Below are positions 56,750 to 64,000 of a DNA stretch of 64,000 nucleotides, piece by piece. This DNA comes from Tretioscincus oriximinensis (lineage: Eukaryota; Chordata; Lepidosauria; Squamata; Gymnophthalmidae). The stretch lies in NCBI GenBank assembly GCA_022410635.1, contig JAJVDF010000001.1:12480464-12544463 (forward strand), written 5' to 3'. Made by a program: the position numbers and the translations under genes. Under the pieces are notes generated by a model that made no database searches, had not been told where the DNA came from, and saw nothing but the letters and a program-made list of their open reading frames with translations. Numbering within the stretch: the stretch's first letter is position 1; every line of letters begins with the position of its first letter.

Positions 56750-57870
56750 TTTGGGTTTTGTTTTACAAATGGGGATGCCCAGGTTGGAGAGACGAAGAAA
56801 GAGAGGGTGTTGTAAATGCAGCTGGCTGGTTACTGCAGGAAGCAAATCATTGATTCCTTGGCCAAATCCAGCTAGGTGATTCTTATGTCACTTTTTTAGC
56901 TCTGTTCAAGAACTTCATCTCTGATCAGTTCCATGGAATTCAATGGTATTTGCCTCTAGGGTGGTAGTGATTCCATATCCACCAGTGAACATCTAAGTAT
57001 AAGAAACAAAACCACAGGATAATTCTAGAATTAATCAAATCTCAAAATATTTGAATTTGGGAGAGAAAGATCATTGAATTTGGGAGCGAAAGACCATGAA
57101 CCCTTTTCCTAGCGCCTTCGCACTGCTCTTTAAAATTTTACATGCCACTCTTGAAAGATTTTTAAAAGCTTTTTGCCATTTATGGAAGGAGATAACTTTC
57201 AATGTCCGATCCTGCCTCAGCTCACCAATTTCTTCTTTATATTGATATAATTACAATTTCCATTCCCTCCCCTTGGCTAATGCATTATGGCACCATAATG
57301 AACATTGGCTGATTACTGCATTTATGTACCATCAAATCCAAACGTTTGCTTTGAATTTATGTGCTCCATAACTATTGCCTGCAGAAGAAGGCTTTTCATT
57401 TTATATTGGCTGAGAGTTTGTTAATTAGAAAACCAATAAAATGGAGAGGGGAACCGAGAAATATTTTAAAGTCTGGAGACGTGCTTGTATCCATGGAGCT
57501 ACTGATTGTTGTTGGAAATGTTCCTCTGCCCTTTGCCCATCATATAAAGCCATTCAGGGAAACAAAGTACACCCAGGGAATTCAGGAAGAACATAAATCA
57601 GAATCTTTTCATATAAGCCATTCCCTTTCCATGTTTCAGCAATCTCACTCTGGTGGGGAAAACTATACACAATGGGTAAAGTTAGAGGATCTCTCTATAT
57701 GTACTTAAAACAGTGCAGTGGGTTACATGATCTCTGCCTCTTTCGTTTGCACTCTGGGGTGATCTAAAGAAAACCTGCCCTTTTTGGTCATATTATGGCT
57801 GGGCTGCTCCATCTCTTGCAAGTGAGAAAATAGCCACAAAATGCTATTGGGCATTTCAGAGGTCCATTGG
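56750..57870. other. unannotated sequence
   Basis: Longest frame 115 codons at 57361-57708 without recognised motifs. Leads into the long CR1 copy. Confidence 0.4.
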
Positions 57871-60410
57871 GCCAGTCTACCAGCTCAGTGAGAATACAAG
57901 GTCAGAAAACAAGTCTAATANTGGGAGTATGCTACCGGCCTCCTAAACAAACACCTGAAAGTGATACTCATTTGGAACATGAGGTCATTGAAGCTTGCAA
58001 AAAGGGAAGAGTAGTAATAATGGGAGACTTCAACTATCCACACATTGATTGGGCAAACTCTTGTTCAACTCATGAAAAAGAGATAAAATTCTTAGACATG
58101 CTAACTGATTGTTTCCTAGAGCAGGTGGTTTTAGAACCAACCAGGGGAAAGGGAATCCTGGATTTAGTCCTAACTAATGAACAGGACCTGATACAAGATG
58201 TGACTGTAACTGATCCCATAGGAAACAGTGACCACAATACGATAACTTTCAACCTGAATGTGGACAGAAAGTTGTCAAGCAGTTCTAACACGGTAACTTT
58301 CAACTTTCACAGAGGAAATTTTCCCAAAATGAGGAAAATGGTAAAAAATAAAATAAAAGGGAAAGTGAGAAAAGTCCAGTCCCTTCAAAAAGCGTGGAAA
58401 TTGTTTGTAAATACAATATTGGAAGCTCAAATAAAATGCATTCCCAAGAGAAGAAAGGGTTCTGCCAAGTCCAAGAAGACACCCGTATGGCTTACCTCTG
58501 CAGTAAAGGAAGTAATTAGAATGAAGAGAAGCTCATTTAAAAAGTGGAAGGCTTATCCTAGTGAGGAGAACAGAAGGGAGCACAAACTGTGGCAAACCAA
58601 ATGCAAGGTGGTAGTGAGGGATGCGAAGAAAAACTTTGAGGAGCACATTGCAAAGAATATTAAAAGAAATAATAAGGACTTTTTCAAATACATCAGAAAT
58701 AAGAATCCTACCAGGAAAGCCGTCGGACCACTCGACAGCAATGGACAAAAGGGCATAATTAAGGAGGACGTGGAGATTGCAGAGAGGTTAAATGAATTTT
58801 TTGCTTCAGTTTTCACTGAAGAAGACAGAGGGAATTTACCCACAACAGATTTAGTTTTCTCAGAAAGAACACCAGAGGAATTGAACGGGATAGAGATAAC
58901 AAGGAAGGAGGTCCTTGCTAGCCTAAATAAGCTGAACATTTATAAATCCCCAGGGCCAGAGGGCATTCACCCAAGAATTCTTAAAGAACTCAAATGCGAA
59001 ATTGCCGAACTTCTAACCAAAATATTTAATCTTTCCTTAAGATCAGGCATAGTACCAATAGATTGGAAGGTAGCTAATGTAACACCAATCTTCAAAAAAG
59101 GATCCCGGGGTGATCCCGGAAATTATAGACCAATCAGTTTAACATCAATTCCAGGTAAAGTGTTGGAAACCTTAATTAAGGACAAAATTACTAAACACAT
59201 GGAGAGGCATGCATTGCTGAATGAAACTCAGCATGGCTTTAGCAAAGGTAAATCATGCCTTACCAACTTGCTAGAATTCTTTGAGGATGTAAACAAACAT
59301 GTAGATAAAGGGGATCCAGTTGATATTGTGTATCTAGATTTTCAGAAGGCGTTTGATAAAGTCCCTCATCAAAGGCTTCTAAAAAAACTCCATACTCATG
59401 GTATAAGAGGACAGACTTTGTCCTGGATTGGAAACTGGCTAAAAGATAGAAAACAGAGGGTAGTATTAAATGGACAGTTCTCTGAGTGGAAAGAGGTGAG
59501 AAGTGGGGTACCCCAGGGATCTGTACTGGGACCCTTGCTTTTCAATATATTTATAAATGATCTGGATGCCGAGGTAAATAGTGAAGTAGCCAAGTTTGCT
59601 GACGACACTAAACTGTTCAGGGTAGTGAAAACTGAAAATGATTGTAAGGCACTCCAGAGTGATTTATTGAAATTGGGTGAGTGGGCATCAAAGTGGCAAA
59701 TGCTCTTCAACTTAAGCAAGTGCAAGGTCATGCATATTGGGGCAAAGAACCCAAAATACTCCTACCACCTGATGGGAACCAAGCTTTCTGTGACCGAGCA
59801 AGAAAAGGATCTTGGGGTGTTAGTGGACAATTCAATGAAAATGTCAACCCAGTGTGCAGCAGCTGTAAAAAAGGCAAATTCCATGTTGGGGATAATTAGG
59901 AAAGGAATCGAAAATAAGTCAGCAAATGTTGTTTTGCCTCTTTATAAATCTGTGGTGAGGCCACATTTGGAATACTGTGTTCAATTCTGGTCACCACATC
60001 TCAAGAGGGATATTTTGGAACTAGAGAAGGTGCAGAAAAGGGCAACAAAAATGATCAAGGGTCTGGAGCACCTCCCTTACGAAGCAAGGCTGCAACGTCT
60101 GGGCCTCTTCAGCCTTGAAAGGAGACGTTTGAGGGGTGATCTGATTGAAGTGTACAAAATCATGCATGGGATCGACAGGGTGAATAGAGAAAAAATGTTT
60201 TCTCTATCACACAACACAAGGACCAGAGGGCACGCCTTAAAACTGTTGGGTAGAAAAGTGAGAACAGACAAAGGGAAGTATTTTTTCACCCAGAGGGTCA
60301 TCGGCCTGTGGAATTTACTTCCTGAAGAGGTAGTGGTAGCTAACAGCTTGGATAGTTTCAAGACAGGACTAGACAGGTTTATGGACACTAAGGGTATAAA
60401 TGGATACTAA
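57867..60410 (+). CDS. CR1 ORF2 remainder: endonuclease C-terminal part and reverse transcriptase
   Basis: 847 codons with no stop or frameshift (one ambiguous base at 57921). The first ATG is probably host or relic sequence and not a natural start, because the element is truncated. Domains in order: carboxy-terminal part of an apurinic-type endonuclease with GDFNYPHIDW (residues 53-62) and SDHN (121-124), lacking the amino-terminal catalytic residues. Then a linker, then reverse transcriptase with YRPISLTS (about 420), YLDFQKAFDKVPH (D491 catalytic), PQGSVLGPLLF (549-559) and FADDTKLF (577-584, D579/D580). The carboxy-terminal region ends GRKVRTDKGKYFFTQR, then IGLWNLLPEEVV. Such proteins copy their own RNA at a nicked genomic site. 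This copy cannot be autonomous, as the endonuclease is incomplete. Confidence 0.9.
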   Translation: MGQSTSSVRIQGQKTSLIXGVCYRPPKQTPESDTHLEHEVIEACKKGRVVIMGDFNYPHIDWANSCSTHEKEIKFLDMLTDCFLEQVVLEPTRGKGILDLVLTNEQDLIQDVTVTDPIGNSDHNTITFNLNVDRKLSSSSNTVTFNFHRGNFPKMRKMVKNKIKGKVRKVQSLQKAWKLFVNTILEAQIKCIPKRRKGSAKSKKTPVWLTSAVKEVIRMKRSSFKKWKAYPSEENRREHKLWQTKCKVVVRDAKKNFEEHIAKNIKRNNKDFFKYIRNKNPTRKAVGPLDSNGQKGIIKEDVEIAERLNEFFASVFTEEDRGNLPTTDLVFSERTPEELNGIEITRKEVLASLNKLNIYKSPGPEGIHPRILKELKCEIAELLTKIFNLSLRSGIVPIDWKVANVTPIFKKGSRGDPGNYRPISLTSIPGKVLETLIKDKITKHMERHALLNETQHGFSKGKSCLTNLLEFFEDVNKHVDKGDPVDIVYLDFQKAFDKVPHQRLLKKLHTHGIRGQTLSWIGNWLKDRKQRVVLNGQFSEWKEVRSGVPQGSVLGPLLFNIFINDLDAEVNSEVAKFADDTKLFRVVKTENDCKALQSDLLKLGEWASKWQMLFNLSKCKVMHIGAKNPKYSYHLMGTKLSVTEQEKDLGVLVDNSMKMSTQCAAAVKKANSMLGIIRKGIENKSANVVLPLYKSVVRPHLEYCVQFWSPHLKRDILELEKVQKRATKMIKGLEHLPYEARLQRLGLFSLERRRLRGDLIEVYKIMHGIDRVNREKMFSLSHNTRTRGHALKLLGRKVRTDKGKYFFTQRVIGLWNLLPEEVVVANSLDSFKTGLDRFMDTKGINGY

Positions 60411-60625
60411 GATAGTTGTCTGGATGTAGCCTCCGGGATGGAGCAACAGGCAGGACTTTTGAAATACCATTTGCAGGGAGTCACGAACAGGAGCAGCATA
60501 TTTTGCTTTCCTCTGTTCGGACTGCCCAGGTGCATCTGGTGGGCCTTTGTGTGACACAGAATGCTGGACTCGATGGGCTGTGGCCTGATCCAGTATGGCT
60601 CTTCTTATGTTCTTATGTTCTTATG
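57880..60625 (+). mobile_element. long 5'-truncated CR1 LINE with intact open frame
   Basis: About 2.7 kb. The 5' end lies inside the endonuclease domain, so ORF1 and the start of ORF2 are missing. This is normal for CR1, which truncates during target-primed reverse transcription. The 3' untranslated region (60411-60600) has GGAGCAACAGGCAGGAC, CTGCCCAGGTGCATC, GAATGCTGGACTCGATGG and CTGATCCAGTATGGC, and ends in three TTCTTATG repeats. Four shorter copies of the same subfamily lie at 38.9, 44.4, 45.7 and 62.3 kb. No target duplication was sought beyond the ends. Confidence 0.9.
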
Positions 60626-60639
60626 TACTGCTCTCGAAC

Positions 60640-60970
60640 CCATCTATTTTGTCCCCTTCTTTCATTTGCAATGTTTTCCCTATTCTAAAGCTCTCATGCT
60701 AATTTTGGATCACAATAAAATAACTTTTGATAAAAATGTCTGTTGCTTCTTATGCCAAGGAATGACTTTGCAAATCAGTTTCATGGAAACTCTTCTCTCA
60801 AGGTCTCCCCCTCCCCCCAAAATCTTCAACTCCCTTTCAATTAGTGCTAGAACATTTATAAGTAAGTCTAGATGGGCCCTTTGCTGTGCAGTAGAGTATT
60901 TCTTCTGGTCTCCTGATTACAGTTTGTCATCTTTGTGACTATTGACCATATTTCTTGGGCTACTAGAAAG
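60640..60970. other. unannotated sequence
   Basis: No recognised feature. A 125-codon frame (60561-60938) begins in the CR1 tail and is not convincing. Confidence 0.4.
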
Positions 60971-60974
60971 CATA

Positions 60975-61515
60975 AAAGCTGTACTGGTCTGGATCAGAAT
61001 TTCTAGCAACGGGATCTTATAGCACTTCAGAGTAACAAGAAAAAAGGCTAGCAGCATTAGCTTTTGTAGATTGAGAGGTCACCCACACTGATGTCTTTTG
61101 TAGTGCCATTTCTGTATATCATGGAATAAAATATTTCCTTTCTGGCTGCCTATATGCACAGACAAATCCCTTGTGATTCAATTGCTGTGAAAAATTCCAT
61201 AAATAAAGCCTAGCTTGTGATTGGCTGATCTGCATCCCTGTTCTGATTGGCTGTTGGCTCCCTTTGTTACTGGGCAGGTGAATTCAAAGAAAGATATTGA
61301 CTTTAAACTCACCTGACTTTTGGAAGGCTGTAGAAGAAGGAAGAGGAGGAGGAGGAGAAGGAGGAGAAGGAGAAAGAGAATGAGAAGATGCGTCTGAGGA
61401 AAGGATCATGTCCCCAAACGTTCATGCTAACAAGTTTTTTCTTGTTAGTCTCTAAAGTGCTACAAGACCCTCACTAGAAATTCTGCTCCAGAGTAACACA
61501 ACTACTTATTTTGGA
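60975..61515. mobile_element. family T element with long terminal inverted repeats
   Basis: The left end (about 60985-61080) carries ATTTCTAGCAACGGGATC, TTATAGCACTTCAGAG, TAACAAGAAAAAAGGC and TAGCTTTTGTAGATTG. Its reverse complement matches the right end (61390-61510) with AACGTTCATGC, CTTGTTAGTCTCTAAAGTGC, CTACAAGACCC and TAGAAATTCTGC. The inside holds two GATTGGCT motifs and a purine-rich AGGAGGAGGAGG stretch and has no open frame of note. It appears to be a non-autonomous TIR transposon abundant in reptile genomes. I do not assign a superfamily. Confidence 0.6.
61340..61386. repeat. purine-rich (GGA/GAA)n tract
   Basis: AGAAGGAAGAGGAGGAGGAG and continuation, within the family T element. 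Simple purine repeat. Confidence 0.8.
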
Positions 61516-61554
61516 GGGTGAGGAATAGGTAGCATAATCTTGTGGACATAGATT

Positions 61555-61635
61555 GCATTCTGAAGAAGTGCACATGTCCACAAATGAGCTACCAACTTTT
61601 TCTTACTAGTCTCTTGGGTGCTATGAGGGTAATTT
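61555..61635. mobile_element. family T terminal fragment
   Basis: TTCTGAAGAAGTGCACATG, TCCACAAATGAGC, TTACTAGTCTCTTGGGTGC and TATGAGG match the inner part of the family T right end. Lies just after the full element in the same direction. Confidence 0.5.
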
Positions 61636-61639
61636 TCAG

Positions 61640-62335
61640 GGAAAAAATATTTTGTTTCATTTTATCTGCTTCATGGCTAACTAATATAAATCCAAACTGT
61701 CTTGACTCATATTCTCTATCCATCACCAACTGAACCATCTATATTTAAACTGCAAACACTTAAACTAGAACCTCTTTCTGTTTATGTAAAGATTGCTACT
61801 ACAAGAGAAAAAAAACCTTTCTATTTGTTCCTTTGCTTCTTAATCTGAAATGTGTCTTTTCAGTTGTCATGTAAATAAATAATTGTCATCCTGACTTACC
61901 TACCTCGATCTGCCTGTAAGCAGTCTGCGTCAAGTTTCTTGAAATGGCAGTATCACGGATCTTTTTGCGGGCACCACTTACACACATTTTCTTAATCTCT
62001 TCCACTTATTTCAATCACAGGATTTGGTGGGGAAATTGTAGGCCTACCAGCAGAGAATGACATAATTCTAAGTGCCTCTAGCTAGCCATTTCTGCCTGTG
62101 GTTCCTTTCAGCTGGACAATGGTAGCACAGAAGCACAACCTTTGCCCCTCCCCATCTGTGGCCCAGCCATGACCACATGATGTTTGACTGCTTAGACTAC
62201 TTCTAAAAGCAAATTTATAGGCGGCATATACAGTATCCTCATTATTCAAGACTTCTGGCAATCAGGAAGCAATGGAAGCAGAAAGGCTAGCATATAGATT
62301 TTGCACTTCCCACATCTGGGCTATGAGCAGATATC
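61640..62335. other. unannotated sequence
   Basis: Nothing recognised. Short frames only. Confidence 0.4.
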
Positions 62336-62338
62336 ACA

Positions 62339-62656
62339 GTCATCGGCCTGTGGAATTTACTTCCTGAAGAGGTAGTGGTAGCTAACAGCTTGGATAGTTT
62401 CAAGACAGGACTAAACAGGTTTATGGACACTAAGAGTATAAATGGATACTAGGATAGTTGTCTGGATGTCGCCTCCGGGATGGAGCAACAGGCAGGACTC
62501 CTGAAATACCACTTGCAGGGAGTCATGAACAGCTGCATATTTTGCTTTCCTGTTTGGACTGCCCAGGTGCATCTGGTGGGCCTCTGTGTGACACAGAATG
62601 CTGGACTTGATGGGCTCTGGCCTGATCCAGTATGGCTCTTCTTATGTTCTTATGGG
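62339..62656 (+). mobile_element. CR1 3' terminal fragment, TTCTTATG subfamily
   Basis: From TCATCGGCCTGTGGAATTTAC through CTGAAGAGGTAGTGGTAGC, the 3' region with GGAGCAACAGGCAGGAC and the end TCTTCTTATGTTCTTATGG. It corresponds to 60298-60625 of the long copy with few differences. Very short truncated insertion. Confidence 0.9.
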
Positions 62657-62659
62657 AGA

Positions 62660-64000
62660 GTGCGAGAGGCAGGAAATGTTTCCCCCAACAAGGAGATGGA
62701 AACAGTTCTCAAAAGCTGTTCCTAGATGACAAATGCAAAAAAAATAAAAAAATCCCACTTCCTATTCTTAAGGGTTGCTAAAGTATGTCTCATTTCAGAG
62801 TCTTGTGTTAGCTTTTTGCTCCTTTATGTTTATGGTGGAAGGACTCCAAATAGCAAAATAAACATGTGCAAACGATAGGACCTGGGATCTAAGGTTGCTG
62901 GACAGCTCCCTCCATCATCGCACTAACTATTTCTAAAGATAGAGAGAGAGGGCAGGATTTTTCGCCTGTGTAATAATTGTGTTGAAAAGCGATTCAGAAG
63001 TTATCTGTGTTCAGCATAAGGGCCCATAACTCAAGTTGCGCCTCTCGTATGTGATGAAATCTGCCTCTTATCTTCTGCTGAGAAGTTCCATATTTACAAC
63101 GCTGCTAGATTGCTTCTCCCCTGTAACGATGCTACTTACAGATCAAGTAAATGAACAGATCCCCTGTGATAAAACTCTATTCCTTGCAGGGGAGACCTTG
63201 TGAACAATAACTATTAGAATGGACTTATCTCTGCAGAAGGAATTGTCTCAGGTCACCAACGTGCGCGTTTCTCATCTTCTTCCAATGCACGTCTTTACTT
63301 CTCGTAGAGAAAGAAGACAGAGCCTGCACTGGTATTTCTGGTTCCAAGGAGGGTGCAGGGAACGGAAATTTTCGTGGCTAATTTGCTACTACAATGGCTT
63401 GATTAAAGTGATCATTCTCAAGCCAGATCATCATAAAGTCAGTGTTTCTTGCAAACACTTGATTCTTTTTTTTAACCTGTGCAAAGTACTCAATAATTTT
63501 GGGGGAATNAATTGGGGTCCTCAGCCTCTTAAGAATGAAACCAAAACATACACAAGAGTGCAATAATAAACAGCTCTAAGTTCAGCAGCCAACAGAAAGC
63601 TTCAAAAGGAACTTTGTTTTCTTTTAACTCACAAGGTTTTTGTATTGCGCTTGTACTTACTAATTAAGAATCCGTCTGACGTGGTGATAGATATTCAGTA
63701 ATCGACTCAGAACAAAGCTCCGTTGCCCCAGAATGTTCTGTAGCAGCTATAGGATATTCCAGGGCAATGGAGCTTTATTTCAAGTGGATTAGTAAAAGTC
63801 CGTCACCATATGGGGTAGATACTTAATCATGTAAGTATCAGCATACTACACAAACCTCATTGTGAGGCAGCCTCTGTTAGAAATCTTTAGTTTTGCTCAA
63901 GAAGTTACTTCCTTTCTGTTCCCTGCTTCCCTCGTTCCTTCCTCACCCTCCTTGCTACTTTGCTTATTTGCTTCCACCATCTTTTTCTCTTTTCCGCCTG
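62660..64000. other. unannotated sequence to window end
   Basis: A 115-codon plus frame (63219-63566) with an ambiguous base shows no domain. The last 100 bases are pyrimidine-rich (CTTCC, CCTTG, CTTCC). No gene was recognised. Confidence 0.4.

Noticed and set aside
1..64000. CRISPR arrays, operons, phage or bacterial systems
   Set aside because: No regularly spaced direct repeats, Shine-Dalgarno-linked gene runs or prokaryotic gene density. The repeat content is that of a vertebrate nuclear genome.
1..64000. Endogenous retrovirus or other viral insertion
   Set aside because: No LTR pairs, primer binding site, or gag, protease or envelope-like frames were seen. The reverse transcriptases present belong to non-LTR CR1 and BovB lineages.

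Overview
The window looks like nuclear DNA of a squamate reptile (lizard, gecko or snake). The evidence is the repeat mix: CR1 LINEs of two subfamilies, one ending in repeats of TTCTTATG and one in the bird-like ATGATTCTAT; L2-like LINE 3' ends with (TAAA)n tails; a BovB/RTE reverse-transcriptase fragment with tRNA-derived SINEs carrying a BovB-like segment; a second tRNA-derived SINE with a GAA/CTT tail; and several palindromic DNA-transposon derivatives. This is inference from composition and pattern. No species is claimed. Three runs of N (3358-3427, 27471-28217, 46046-46850) and scattered single Ns mark a draft assembly.

No complete host protein-coding gene, rRNA or functional tRNA gene was recognised. 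The only long open frame free of stops and runs of N is 847 codons at 57867-60410. It is the reverse-transcriptase polyprotein of a 5'-truncated CR1 element. Nearly all other open frames are short, of unusual composition, or run through simple repeats or N.

Layout. 1-12 kb: mostly unannotated intergenic or intronic sequence, with an old CR1 3' end, a SINE nested in a CR1 tail at 3.2-3.8 kb, one hAT-like MITE at 10.6 kb and three tRNA-related SINE units at 11.7-12.1 kb. 13.9-15.6 kb: a tRNA SINE and a CR1 fragment. 20.7-21.2 kb: L2-like tails. 25.0 kb: a foldback element. 25.6-28.35 kb: a GC- and CpG-rich island with a (GCGT)n tract, three good splice-donor matches on the minus strand, a (CCT/CTT)n tract and a 747-base gap. 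It is the best candidate for a host promoter and first exon. 28.3-31.5 kb: tetranucleotide repeats, SINEs, and a MITE nested in an older repeat. 32.6-32.8 kb: an AT-rich long inverted repeat. 33.6-36.8 kb: L2, a composite MITE and BovB, then foldback and TIR-transposon remnants. 36.9-45 kb: CR1, an L2 copy broken by two insertions, and MITEs. 45-64 kb: CR1-dense, including the open-frame copy and further TIR-transposon remnants.

The best-supported unusual content is layered small DNA transposons. Four copies of one near-palindromic family are flanked by 8-bp repeats, one exact and the others 7/8, 6/8 and 5/8, which fits hAT-type insertion. Three further repeat families (called B, C and T here) also fold back or have inverted ends. 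No new biological system can be claimed from sequence alone.
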